NCBI GenBank assembly: GCA_963743325.1
Contig: CAVUOZ010000010.1
Coordinates: 620,001 to 684,000 of the forward strand
Reading direction: 5' to 3'
Length of the DNA stretch: 64,000 nt
DNA from: DATFVA01 sp963743325
GTDB taxonomy: Bacteria; Bacteroidota; Ignavibacteria; Ignavibacteriales; Ignavibacteriaceae
In this document: in pieces, positions 8,335 to 17,095 of the stretch
Layout of the letters: every line of letters starts with the position of its first letter
Numbering within the stretch: the stretch's first letter is position 1
Program-made: the position numbers and the translations under genes
Notes under the pieces: generated by a model
What the model saw: the letters and a program-made list of their open reading frames with translations, nothing else
Databases searched by the model: none
Told to the model about the DNA's origin: nothing

Positions 8335-8775
8335 ATGAATAAAAAGGATATACCTCTCTTCCCGATAAGTACCGTCGCAAGAATTCTCGGGGTTTCTGTC
8401 CATACATTAAGGCTGTACGAAAGAGAAGGTTTGATTATTCCATTCAGGAAAGAAACAGGACACAGGCTTTACTCCTATGCCGATATTGAAAGACTCCGTT
8501 GTATCAGAGAATCTATAAACCAGAGAAAAATAAGTATTGAAGGTATAAAGACGATTTATTCTCTTATTCCCTGCTGGAGCATTAAAGGTTGCAGTGAGAA
8601 AGATAGAATGAATTGCCAGGCTATTATTAATCATTCGAAGCCCTGCTGGTCATTCAAACATGAAAAAAATGTCTGTTCCTGTTCAGATTGCAGGGATTGT
8701 AATGTTTATCAAAATTTTTCTGACTGTAAGTCAATTAAAGAAAATATAGCTGAATTGACTATTTCGAACTACTAA
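8335..8775 (+). CDS. MerR-family regulator with Cys-rich C-terminus
   Basis: Likely DNA-binding regulator of the genes that follow. Residues 9-75 are a MerR winged helix (ISTVARILGVSVHTLRLYERE, with GHRLYSYADIERLRCI). The remaining half is unusual: nine cysteines (C80, C86, C94, C104, C114, C116, C119, C122, C131) in spacings such as CSCSDCRDC, which suggests a metal or Fe-S site and a redox, sulfur or metal signal. The 146-residue length matches short MerR proteins. It lies 25 bases before the octaheme cytochrome on the same strand. The regulated targets and the ligand are inference. Confidence 0.85.
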   Translation: MNKKDIPLFPISTVARILGVSVHTLRLYEREGLIIPFRKETGHRLYSYADIERLRCIRESINQRKISIEGIKTIYSLIPCWSIKGCSEKDRMNCQAIINHSKPCWSFKHEKNVCSCSDCRDCNVYQNFSDCKSIKENIAELTISNY

Positions 8776-8800
8776 TAACAAATCAAATAACAAATTCTCA

Positions 8801-10372
8801 ATGAAAAAAATTGTACTAACTCTTGTGATGATTGGACTGGTAATAATTTCAGCAGTAACAATTCTTCAGGATAAAAGCAAGGAACCAGACAGCCTGACGA
8901 CACTTAAAGAGAAATACTCTCATAAAGATTCATCTTCTGTGGATCACGCTCAATTTGCTGAACTAAAGAAGAAGTTTAATAGTCCACAGGAAGTTACAGA
9001 AGCATGCATTTCCTGCCATAACGGCAGAGATTCAGAAGTAATGAAATCAAACCATTGGAATTGGGAAAGCGTTGAATATATTGAAGGACGCGGAATTGTA
9101 TATCTGGGTAAAAAAAACGCAATAAATAATTTTTGTATTGGTATAGAAGGGAATGAACAAAGCTGTGCTAAATGCCATATAGGATATGGAATGACCAGTT
9201 CAATGTTCAGTTTTACTGACGCAAAAAATATCGATTGTCTTGTTTGTCACGATCAGACTGAATCCTATTCCAAGGCTTCCGAGCAAGCCGGCCTGCCTGA
9301 TCCTTCATTGGATCTCAATAATATCTCACAGCATGTTGGAAAACCCACCCGTGCAAATTGTGGAGTCTGTCATTTTTACGGAGGCGGCGGGAATAATGTA
9401 AAGCACGGTGATCTTGAAGAATCTATGTTCCAGCCTGCAAGCGATATTGATGTACATATGGCTGTTGAGGGTGATAATTTACAATGTACAGATTGTCATA
9501 TTACAAAAAAACATAATATCGCCGGTAAGATGTATTCATTATCTTCAATGAACAGAAACCGTGCAACCTGCGAAGAATGTCATACTTCAAGCCCTCACAC
9601 GGCAGAAATACTAAACGAACATACAATTAAGATTGCTTGCCAAACCTGTCATATTCCTGTTTATGCAAAAGTTAATGCAACAAAAACTTTCTGGGACTGG
9701 TCAACAGCAGGCAAGTTAAAAGACGGAAAACCTTTTGAAATAGATGATGTCGATGGTAATCATACTTATATGTCAATTAAGGGAAGTTTTAAGTGGGAAA
9801 AAAATATTAAACCCGAATACGTCTGGTTTAATGGTACAGCTGATCATTATCTGATTGGCGATACGATCGCTGACACCACAAAACCTCTGCAAATAAATAC
9901 TCTCTTCGGTTCATATTCTGACCCGGATTCTAAGATCATTCCAGTAAAAATACATCGTTCACGTCAGCCATTTGACCCTGTAATGAAAGTTCTCATTCAG
10001 CCGAAATTATTTTCGGATAAAAAAGGGGAAGGAGCTTTCTGGCAGGATTTCGATTGGAGAAGAGCTTCGGAAGTAGGAATGAAGGAGATAAAAGTCCCAT
10101 TCAGCGGTCAGGTATCATTCATTAATACTGAAATGTACTGGCCTGTAAATCACATGGTTTCAACTAAAGATCTGGCTGTTCAATGTAAAGAGTGTCATAC
10201 TAGAGAAAAAGGGAGACTTGCTGCACTGACAGATTTCTATATGCCTGCTAGAGATTATTCCCCGGTGATAGAAACCAGTGGAACTTTGCTAATTCTGCTT
10301 ACACTTATTGGCATACTTGCCCACGGTATTCTCAGAATGATAACATCAAGAAAATCCGGAACGAGAGGTTAA
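8801..10372 (+). CDS. Octaheme c-type cytochrome, tetrathionate reductase (Otr) family
   Basis: Multiheme periplasmic reductase or electron carrier. Eight CXXCH heme motifs are seen at C69, C122, C146, C187, C229, C257, C280 and C462; the large gap before the eighth fits the Otr fold. An N-terminal hydrophobic segment (4-21) exports it, and a second hydrophobic segment (about 494-513) would anchor the C-terminus. Otr of Shewanella reduces tetrathionate, nitrite and hydroxylamine in vitro with a Lys-ligated heme at the active site. The start codon of the cytochrome b follows after 2 bases, so the pair probably forms a membrane electron-transfer unit. The physiological substrate is not determined; neighbours favour sulfur oxyanions. 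Confidence 0.88.
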   Translation: MKKIVLTLVMIGLVIISAVTILQDKSKEPDSLTTLKEKYSHKDSSSVDHAQFAELKKKFNSPQEVTEACISCHNGRDSEVMKSNHWNWESVEYIEGRGIVYLGKKNAINNFCIGIEGNEQSCAKCHIGYGMTSSMFSFTDAKNIDCLVCHDQTESYSKASEQAGLPDPSLDLNNISQHVGKPTRANCGVCHFYGGGGNNVKHGDLEESMFQPASDIDVHMAVEGDNLQCTDCHITKKHNIAGKMYSLSSMNRNRATCEECHTSSPHTAEILNEHTIKIACQTCHIPVYAKVNATKTFWDWSTAGKLKDGKPFEIDDVDGNHTYMSIKGSFKWEKNIKPEYVWFNGTADHYLIGDTIADTTKPLQINTLFGSYSDPDSKIIPVKIHRSRQPFDPVMKVLIQPKLFSDKKGEGAFWQDFDWRRASEVGMKEIKVPFSGQVSFINTEMYWPVNHMVSTKDLAVQCKECHTREKGRLAALTDFYMPARDYSPVIETSGTLLILLTLIGILAHGILRMITSRKSGTRG

Positions 10373-10374
10373 TC

Positions 10375-11049
10375 ATGAAAACACAAAAATATATTTATAA
10401 ATCTTTTGAAAGGTTCTGGCACTGGACACAGTCCTTTTTGATTTTATTTCTGGCGTTAACAGGGTTTGAAATACACGGAGTTATTAGCTTTTTTGGTTAC
10501 CAGAATGCGGTTGCCTATCATAATATTGCAGCCTATTCTTTTATAGTATTAATAGTATTTGCAATCTTCTGGCATTTTACAACTGGAGAATGGAGACAGT
10601 ATCTCCCCACTTTGAAAAACTTGAAAGCACAGCTCAGGTTTTATCTTTCAGGAATTTTTCACAATTCTCCACACCCTACCAGAAAAACAGTATTGAGTAA
10701 ATTAAATCCTTTACAGAGACTTGTTTACCTTGGACTAAAAATCCTCGTTATTCCTATCATGGTGATATCAGGTTTGTTATATATGTTTTACAGGTATCCC
10801 CAGGGAAATTCAGTCGAACCATTAAATATACATTCGATAGAAGGAATTGCACTTCTCCACACTGCGGGGGCATTTCTTTTGGTGGCATTTATTATTGCTC
10901 ATATTTACCTTATAACAACCGGATCAACTTTAACATCAAACCTGAAAGCAATGATAACGGGATACGAAGAACTTGATGAAGAAGAGATCGCTTCTCCGGG
11001 GGGAATAAAAACTGATGAGCCCGAAAAAGAATTAACTTTAAGCGAATGA
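10375..11049 (+). CDS. Membrane cytochrome b (di-heme b-type, Ni-hydrogenase/thiosulfate reductase type)
   Basis: Quinol-side electron-transfer subunit for the octaheme protein. 224 residues with four hydrophobic segments (about 18-36, 50-66, 120-140, 155-178). Histidines in FERFWHWTQ, AYHNIAAYS, FWHFTTG, LLHTAGAFL and IIAHIYL suit b-heme ligation. The starting motif and size match the cytochrome_B (PF01292-like) family. Its start follows the Otr stop by 2 bases and GAGAGG lies within the end of otr. A charged C-terminal tail follows. The electron path menaquinol to cytochrome b to octaheme is inference. Confidence 0.85.
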   Translation: MKTQKYIYKSFERFWHWTQSFLILFLALTGFEIHGVISFFGYQNAVAYHNIAAYSFIVLIVFAIFWHFTTGEWRQYLPTLKNLKAQLRFYLSGIFHNSPHPTRKTVLSKLNPLQRLVYLGLKILVIPIMVISGLLYMFYRYPQGNSVEPLNIHSIEGIALLHTAGAFLLVAFIIAHIYLITTGSTLTSNLKAMITGYEELDEEEIASPGGIKTDEPEKELTLSE

Positions 11050-11056
11050 GGAAATT

Positions 11057-11572
11057 ATGGAACCTAAAAAATTTATGAACCCATATCTGGCCGGATTTTT
11101 TCTCGGCCTTCTTTTACTGACGACGATCTATATAACAGGAAGAGGATTAGGTGCAAGCGGAGCAGTCAAAAGCGCAGTTATTGCCACCATGGAGTCTGTG
11201 GCACCCCATCATATATCAGACAAGAAATTTTATCAGGAATACCTGATTGAACATCAGAGCATGCCTCTGAAAAACTGGCTGGTCTTTGAAATTCTAGGTG
11301 TAATACTTGGTGCATTTATTTCAGGATTAATTTCAAACCGGCTTAAGTTTACTCTTGAACACTCCCCGAAGATAAAATCCAGCACCAGAATTGCCGGGGC
11401 TCTCATTGGCGGATTGCTTTTCGGACTTGGGGCACAGTTCGGCAGAGGATGTACGAGCGGTGCAGCATTAAGCGGTATGGCTGTATTATCAACCGGCGGC
11501 ATTCTTACGATGATGGCTATTTTTGGAGGAGCTTATATGTTCGCATACTTCTTTAGAAAACTCTGGATATAA
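11057..11572 (+). CDS. YeeE/YedE (TsuA-like) transporter, first half-protein
   Basis: Integral membrane protein of the thiosulfate/sulfur-compound uptake family. 171 residues with about four membrane segments and the family signature GLGAQFGRGCTSGAALSGMA near the C-terminus, whose Cys is conserved in TsuA for substrate relay. Full TsuA has about 350 residues, so this is a half-size protein that probably pairs with the next gene. Starts 7 bases after the cytochrome b stop, with GAGGAAATT before the ATG. Confidence 0.85.
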   Translation: MEPKKFMNPYLAGFFLGLLLLTTIYITGRGLGASGAVKSAVIATMESVAPHHISDKKFYQEYLIEHQSMPLKNWLVFEILGVILGAFISGLISNRLKFTLEHSPKIKSSTRIAGALIGGLLFGLGAQFGRGCTSGAALSGMAVLSTGGILTMMAIFGGAYMFAYFFRKLWI

Positions 11573-11628
11573 ATAGGAATTTGCTTATTCAGATTTCTAT
11601 CAATTTAAAATTTTGAAAGGATATGTAA

Positions 11629-12819
11629 TTGGGACCATTAGTACCAGACATAATTGGCAATGAATTAAATTTCATAGTCGCTATTTTTATCGGTATAGCG
11701 TTCGGTTTTATACTTGAACAGGCCGGGTTTTCAACTTCTAAAAAATTAGTTGGACTATTTTACGGTTACGATTTTACTGTCTTAAGGGTTTTCTTTACAG
11801 GCGGTGTAACTGCAATGCTTGGAGTAATTATTTTGGGCCATTTTGGTTTGCTTGATTTAAGTTTAATTTATGTAAATCCTACTTTCATATGGTCTGCTTT
11901 AGCGGGTGGACTTATTATGGGCCTTGGATTTGTTATTGGCGGATTCTGCCCCGGAACAAGTGTAACCGCGGCAGCAATCGGAAAAATAGATGCGATGATC
12001 TTTGTAGTAGGTTCAGCTATCGGGGTTCTGATATTTGCTGAAGGCTATCCGATGTTTGAGGATTTTTATAAAGCCGGATCCTGGGGAAATGTCAGAATCT
12101 TCGAAACTCTTGGAATGTCGCAGGCCTTATTTGCATTTCTGCTGACTCTTACCGCAGTAGGCGCATTCTGGTTTACAACTTTAATCGAGAATAAGGTGAA
12201 CGGCAAACCCAATCCGGAGTTCAGACCTGCCAGACTTTACATAGGACTTACAGGATTAGCATTCTTAACCGGTCTTTCAGCGTTCGTAATGCCTGATATT
12301 AAAGATGCGTATTTGAAAGACATTACAAACACTGATTATGTAAATGCATATAATATAAAGATGACAACTTCTGATGAACTGGCATTTCGTTTAATGGATG
12401 ATGACAATTTATTACAGATTATCGACGTGAGATCCCCGGAAGAATTTAAAAAACTTAGCCTTCCCCATTCACAATCGTTTACCTTAATGAACCTGTTCAT
12501 AAAGGACGCTAAAAAGATATTAGCTGTTAAGCATAAAAAATACGTTGTTATAGGAGACGATGAACTTTCATCTAAGAAAGCTGCGATAATTGCTGACCGG
12601 CTGGGATATGAAAATATCTCTTACCTCAAGGGTGGACTTAATGAGTTTAAAGAAGAAATTATCAATTATAAAAAACCGTCTGTCTTAAAAACAAGACAGG
12701 AGGTCGATACCAATCGTTTTCGTGAACAGGCAAGCAAAATTATACCGATTCTGATTGAGAAGAATAAAAACGGCTTTGTTCCTGTAAAAACTACTAAAAG
12801 AGTGCTTGGCGGCTGTTAA
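11629..12819 (+). CDS. YeeE/YedE transporter fused to a Cys-less rhodanese-like domain
   Basis: Second half of the sulfur transporter pair. It starts with TTG 8 bases after GAAAGG, and no in-frame ATG is available nearby. Residues 15-225 hold about six membrane segments with the family motif GFVIGGFCPGTSV (C107). Residues about 246-345 form a rhodanese fold (LLQIIDVRSPEEF ... GLNEFKEE). At the loop where active rhodaneses have Cys (consensus CxxGxRS) it reads VVIGDDELSSKKA, so sulfur transfer at that site is not expected. The protein ends in a lone cysteine, RVLGGC, which could serve as an alternative sulfur carrier (speculation). Last gene of the cassette, followed by a terminator. Confidence 0.85.
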   Translation: MGPLVPDIIGNELNFIVAIFIGIAFGFILEQAGFSTSKKLVGLFYGYDFTVLRVFFTGGVTAMLGVIILGHFGLLDLSLIYVNPTFIWSALAGGLIMGLGFVIGGFCPGTSVTAAAIGKIDAMIFVVGSAIGVLIFAEGYPMFEDFYKAGSWGNVRIFETLGMSQALFAFLLTLTAVGAFWFTTLIENKVNGKPNPEFRPARLYIGLTGLAFLTGLSAFVMPDIKDAYLKDITNTDYVNAYNIKMTTSDELAFRLMDDDNLLQIIDVRSPEEFKKLSLPHSQSFTLMNLFIKDAKKILAVKHKKYVVIGDDELSSKKAAIIADRLGYENISYLKGGLNEFKEEIINYKKPSVLKTRQEVDTNRFREQASKIIPILIEKNKNGFVPVKTTKRVLGGC

Positions 12820-12848
12820 GATTAGTTTTTCCTAACCTTTTTCAGGAT

Positions 12849-12890
12849 AAAAAGGAATTGATCAAAAACTTCCAATTCAATTCCTTTTTT
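12849..12890 (+). terminator. Rho-independent terminator of the octaheme/YeeE operon
   Basis: AAAAGGAATTGA pairs with TCAATTCCTTTT around a 15-base loop, followed by a T-run, 30 bases after the stop of the transporter-rhodanese gene. Confidence 0.85.
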
Positions 12891-12984
12891 TATGTGCTCT
12901 GCTGCCCTCTATCATTTTTTCTAATGTTTTTAGAAGAATATGAATGAAGTGTCTGGAAATAAGATTAACTCCCGGAAAGATTAA

Positions 12985-13050
12985 TTTCAAATAAAGTTCA
13001 GATACGTTTCACATACGATCCAGATACGCTTCACATACGCTTCCGATGCG
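12985..13050. repeat. 11-bp-period degenerate tandem repeat, copy 1
   Basis: Six consecutive 11-base units, each ending in a variant of AGATACG or ACATACG (for example ATCCAGATACG at 13018-13028 and CTTCACATACG at 13029-13039). The spacing is exactly 11 in every step. The same motif with the same period recurs at 22668-22722 (inverted) and 61122-61154. It is noncoding, in the 510-bp gap before the thioredoxin gene. Confidence 0.7.
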
Positions 13051-13329
13051 CAATACTTACTTCTTGCCTTATAGTGAGACTAATATTAATAACTTAGTAT
13101 GGCGTCGGGGAAGTTGGCATTAACAGCAAAGAATTCAGACTCATTCGGACGATTGATATTCCTGCGTTTGTAGAAGATTAGTATAATAGTATCTCTTAGT
13201 TAGTTTAGTCACTTATTTATATTTTTAATGATTTTCCTAGCATATGGATTATCATTGATATTTTTTTTGAACAGACTCATTTTTATTTTAAAAATCTAAA
13301 TTTTGAAGACAATATACAGGAGTAAGTAA
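13051..13329. other. Intergenic region upstream of the thioredoxin-TPR gene
   Basis: Together with 12891-12984 this makes about 400 bases without a gene besides the terminator and the 11-bp repeat. It is AT-rich with no convincing ORF. CAGGAG sits 7 bases before the ATG at 13330 as ribosome site. Confidence 0.4.
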
Positions 13330-14133
13330 ATGGATTTTGAAGTTAGAGATTTTAATGAAGATATAATTAAACGAAGTAAAACAATACCCATCCTTGTTGA
13401 TTTCTGGGCTGAATGGTGCGGACCATGCCGGATACTTGGGCCTGTACTGGAAAAACTTGCAGTAAAATACAAAGAGAAATTCGAACTTGTAAAGGTCAAT
13501 ACGGATCAAAACCAGGAAATAGCTGCACGGTATGGTATCCGCGGCATACCAAATGTAAAATTATTTATCGATGGTGAAGTAGCTGATGAATTTACCGGAG
13601 CTCTTCCTGAACCTGCGGTTGAACAGTGGCTGAAAAAAGCTATCCCCGCTAAAAACACTGAAGAATTAAAGAAAGTCAGGGAATTATTAAGTAAAGGTGA
13701 AGATGAAAAGGCTTCCGTCGTGCTTCAGAAACTTTTAAATCATGAGCCCGATAACAAGGAATTAAAAATACTGTTTGCACGATCAATATTATTTAATGAC
13801 TATAAAAATGCGGAAAAACTGGCTATTGAATCTGAGCACGAAGTTGAAAATACTGAACTCGTCGATTCTATAAAAACAATTGCACACTTGTTTTCTTTGA
13901 ACGGTATAGATGGCGGCGAGGTATCCAGGGAATATAAATCAGCCATCGAAGAACTCAGGAAAAAACAATTTGATTTAGCTCTTGAGAAATTTATCGATGT
14001 AATTAAATCTGATAGAAGTCTCGATGATGACGGTGCAAGGAAAGCCTGTATTGCGATTTTTAAAATTCTGGGTGAAGATAACGAAATTACATTAAGACAC
14101 AGAAGAGATTTTGGCAGTGCACTTTATATTTAA
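13330..14133 (+). CDS. Thioredoxin-domain protein with TPR C-terminus (CnoX/YbbN-like)
   Basis: Redox-active chaperone-like protein of the cytoplasm. Residues 1-110 are a thioredoxin fold with active site WAEWCGPCR (C30, C33). Residues about 115-267 are helical TPR-like repeats (VRELLSKGEDEKASVVLQKLL ...). This layout matches CnoX/YbbN, which hands oxidised clients to GroEL/DnaK; forms with intact CxxC can also exchange disulfides. No signal peptide. Its stop is two bases from the stop of the convergent acetoacetyl-CoA synthetase gene. Confidence 0.85.
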   Translation: MDFEVRDFNEDIIKRSKTIPILVDFWAEWCGPCRILGPVLEKLAVKYKEKFELVKVNTDQNQEIAARYGIRGIPNVKLFIDGEVADEFTGALPEPAVEQWLKKAIPAKNTEELKKVRELLSKGEDEKASVVLQKLLNHEPDNKELKILFARSILFNDYKNAEKLAIESEHEVENTELVDSIKTIAHLFSLNGIDGGEVSREYKSAIEELRKKQFDLALEKFIDVIKSDRSLDDDGARKACIAIFKILGEDNEITLRHRRDFGSALYI

Positions 14134-14134
14134 A

Positions 14135-16114
14135 TTATTCCGATAGTAAGGCGATATTCTTAAATTGCTCCAACGAGTCAGGGTTCGCAAGAGAATCGCG
14201 GTTCTCGACATTTTCTTTGTGAATAATCCTGGTAACCGCCAGCTCTACTTTTTTACCGCTAATAGTTCGGGGAACATCATTTATCTGAATAATCTTTGCC
14301 GGGACGTGTCTTGGTGTTGCATTAGTGCGAATGTTGTTTTTTATTTTTTCAATCAGTTTGTCATTGAGTACCCGGTTCTGCTTTAAAACAACAAACAAAA
14401 TAATTCTCACGTCATTTTTCCAGTTTTGTCCGATTACAAGGCTGTCATTAATATCAGCCATTGCTTCCACTATCCTGTAGACTTCAGCTGTTCCTATCCT
14501 TACACCGCCAGGATTTAAAGTTGCATCAGATCTGCCATAGACTACTATGCCACCATTTTTAGTTACTTTAATATAATCTCCATGCCGCCATATACCAGGA
14601 AAATGATCAAAATAAGCCGCCTTATATTTAAGATCTTCAGGATCTTCCCAGAAATAAACCGGCATTGATGGGAAAGGCCTGGTGCAGACCAGCTCACCTT
14701 TTTCCTCAATAATCGATTCGCTATTTTCATTAAATGCTTCGACCTTCATACCTAATCCTTTACACTGTATTTCCCCCGCATATACCGGAATATTAGGATT
14801 GCCGAGCATAAAGCAGGAAATTATATCGGTTCCCCCTGAAATAGAAGACAGCTGCAGATCACTTTTTACATTTTGATAAACCCATTTAAAGTTTTCAACT
14901 GAAAGCGGGGCGCCAGTAGAAAGAATTGTTTTAAGTGTTGTAAAGTCAAATTTATCTTTTGGAATTACACCGGATTTCTGAATCATACTTAAAAATTTAG
15001 GACTGGTACCGAAGATAGAAATCCTCTCTTCTTCGATCTTATCCCAAAGAGTATTTATATTAGGATAAACAGGATTCCCATCGTATAAGTATATGCTTGC
15101 TCCCACCATAAGTGAACTAACCAGCCAATTCCACATCATCCAGCCGCAGGTTGTATAATAGGTAATTATATCTTCACGTTTTAAGTCGGTATGTAAAGAC
15201 AATTCTTTAAAGTGCTGTATGAGTGTACCGCCGCCGCCGTGAACAATACACTTTGGAATACCCGTTGTGCCGGATGAATACATAATGTATACAGGATGAT
15301 CGAATGGAACTTGTTCAAACTCTATTTTATCTGAGTTATCGGTAAGTAACTCATTAAAATATAAAGTTTTATTAACTTTATAAGATGTTTTATCTAAGGA
15401 CAGATTACCATTGAAATCGTTAAATCTTTTGATCAGCACAACTTTTTCAATAGAAGGAATATTCCTTCTGATTGCTTCTATCTTTTCTGAACAATCTACA
15501 AGTTTACCGTTATAATAATAGCTTTCGATCGCAAATAATACTTTAGGCTGGATTTGTCCTAATCTGTCTAAAACACCTTTATGCCCAAAATCAGGGGAGC
15601 ACGACGACCATAATGCTCCCAGACTTGCAGATGCAAGCATAGCCATTATAGATTCAGGAACATTATTGACAAAACCGGCTACTCTATCATCTTTTTTTAT
15701 TCCCAGCTTTTTCAAAGAGGCAGATAGTGAAGCTACAGCATAGTAAAGTTCATAATATGTCAATCTGATGGTGGGTGAATTCTCTCTCGCGCTTATGATG
15801 GCAGTGTGATCATCCCTGTAACGTAATAGATTTTCAGCAAAGTTCAGTTCAGCACCTTCAAACCATTTGGTTCCCGGCATATGTTTACCGGAAAGTACAT
15901 TTCTATATGGTTTGGAATGGATAATTCCGGAGATGATCCAAATTGATTTCCAGAATTCATCAATTTCATTTATGGACCAGTCGTACAATTCCCCATAGGT
16001 AGAAATCTTTGTATTAAGCAGGCCTTCAACGTAGCGGGTAAACGAGGTAAGATTTGATTGTGATACTCTTTCTCCGGATGGTATCCATAAAGGCTCTTCC
16101 AATTTCAGCTCCAA
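14135..16114 (-). CDS. aacS: Acetoacetyl-CoA synthetase
   Basis: Activates acetoacetate with ATP and CoA to acetoacetyl-CoA. 659 residues, usual for the family. The adenylate-forming core shows VYIMYSSGTTGIPKCIVHG (P-loop), the GGTDI motif and YGRSDATLNPGGVRIG with a C-terminal PRTISGKKVELAV whose Lys is the conserved acetylation/catalytic lysine. The start is TTG, four bases after the preceding gene's stop. As last gene of the tyrosine operon it would rescue the acetoacetate released by fumarylacetoacetase. AACS is distinguished from acetyl-CoA synthetase by the N-terminal LWIPSGERVSQSNLTSF pattern. Confidence 0.93.
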   Translation of the reverse strand: MELKLEEPLWIPSGERVSQSNLTSFTRYVEGLLNTKISTYGELYDWSINEIDEFWKSIWIISGIIHSKPYRNVLSGKHMPGTKWFEGAELNFAENLLRYRDDHTAIISARENSPTIRLTYYELYYAVASLSASLKKLGIKKDDRVAGFVNNVPESIMAMLASASLGALWSSCSPDFGHKGVLDRLGQIQPKVLFAIESYYYNGKLVDCSEKIEAIRRNIPSIEKVVLIKRFNDFNGNLSLDKTSYKVNKTLYFNELLTDNSDKIEFEQVPFDHPVYIMYSSGTTGIPKCIVHGGGGTLIQHFKELSLHTDLKREDIITYYTTCGWMMWNWLVSSLMVGASIYLYDGNPVYPNINTLWDKIEEERISIFGTSPKFLSMIQKSGVIPKDKFDFTTLKTILSTGAPLSVENFKWVYQNVKSDLQLSSISGGTDIISCFMLGNPNIPVYAGEIQCKGLGMKVEAFNENSESIIEEKGELVCTRPFPSMPVYFWEDPEDLKYKAAYFDHFPGIWRHGDYIKVTKNGGIVVYGRSDATLNPGGVRIGTAEVYRIVEAMADINDSLVIGQNWKNDVRIILFVVLKQNRVLNDKLIEKIKNNIRTNATPRHVPAKIIQINDVPRTISGKKVELAVTRIIHKENVENRDSLANPDSLEQFKNIALLSE

Positions 16115-16117
16115 ATA

Positions 16118-17095
16118 TTAATCTTTTCTCCCTGCATATAATGCTGTCCTCCAGGCAAAAATTATATCGTTCATTTCCAATGCACACCTGGCGGTCAATT
16201 CGAATAGCATTTTACTCTTCTTAAAATTCTGCTTTTCCAATTCAAGAGCAGCCTTCAGCATCCTTTCCAATTCGCTGTGTCTCTGATACCTGTAAAAAGC
16301 TTCGATTGTCGGCTCGAAGGATTCAATATCTTTTTTTGCGTACTCAGAAATGAAATTGTTCACTTCTTCTTCAGACGGAATTTGTTCAATGTTTCCGAAT
16401 TTACCCAGATTATTTCCGGTATAAATATCCGAATTCTTCATAAATTCAGGAAGCAAATCGTATCCTATTCCCTTCTTCAGAACCGGTTTTTCAATTTCAA
16501 ATATAGAATCACCGCTTGCTCTGCAATAATAATTCGCCGACATCCTGGCTGCGAGATCAATTAAATCGGGATGAATAATCCCGTCTCTGAAAATATCCTC
16601 AGCAATATGAAACTTTATTACTTCGCATATAGCGATATTTGCAGATGCCCCGCCTTCCCCGAAACTTCGCATTTCTCTAAGTTTACACTCCATCTGAAAA
16701 GGGGATTCTTTAACCCGTTTGGGTTTTACGAGGTCAGAATCAATTGGAGTTAGCCCGCTTTTTATGAATTCATTAATTTCCGGATCATATTCCGTTGAAG
16801 CAAGACTGATTTGCTCGACAATTGGATAGGTGACTGACTGAACAACACATTCTCCATTATCCATCAGATTGTAGTAAGTATCTTTTAAGGTAGCGTTTCT
16901 TCCCCTGCGTGAAGGAGAGAAAGCAATTATTGGCGGATTGGCTCCGAATGCATTGAAGAAAGAAAACGGGGTTAAGTTGGGAATACCATCTTTTGAGATT
17001 GTTGAAACAAGTGCTATGGGTCTGGGTCCAACGCCTCCCAACAATAACCTGTGAACTTCATGAACAGATACATCTTTAGGTTCTATGTGGAGCAT
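16118..17095 (-). CDS. Flavin-reductase-like (FMN-binding split barrel) protein
   Basis: 325 residues. The N-terminal 210 residues form the split-barrel flavin-binding fold of the flavin reductase/DUF447 group, with GPRPIALVSTISKDGIPNLTPFSFFNAFG and PPIIAFSPSRRGRNATLKDT, motifs that contact FMN and NADH. The C-terminal ~100 residues are helical and of no recognised family. Its ATG overlaps the fumarylacetoacetase stop (TAATG), so the two are translationally coupled within the tyrosine catabolic operon. A direct role there is unknown; supplying reduced flavin or modifying a pathway intermediate are possibilities only. Confidence 0.8.
   Translation of the reverse strand: MLHIEPKDVSVHEVHRLLLGGVGPRPIALVSTISKDGIPNLTPFSFFNAFGANPPIIAFSPSRRGRNATLKDTYYNLMDNGECVVQSVTYPIVEQISLASTEYDPEINEFIKSGLTPIDSDLVKPKRVKESPFQMECKLREMRSFGEGGASANIAICEVIKFHIAEDIFRDGIIHPDLIDLAARMSANYYCRASGDSIFEIEKPVLKKGIGYDLLPEFMKNSDIYTGNNLGKFGNIEQIPSEEEVNNFISEYAKKDIESFEPTIEAFYRYQRHSELERMLKAALELEKQNFKKSKMLFELTARCALEMNDIIFAWRTALYAGRKD

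Noticed and set aside
12985..13050. CRISPR array
   Set aside because: Units are 11 bases with no spacers, and no cas genes are present.
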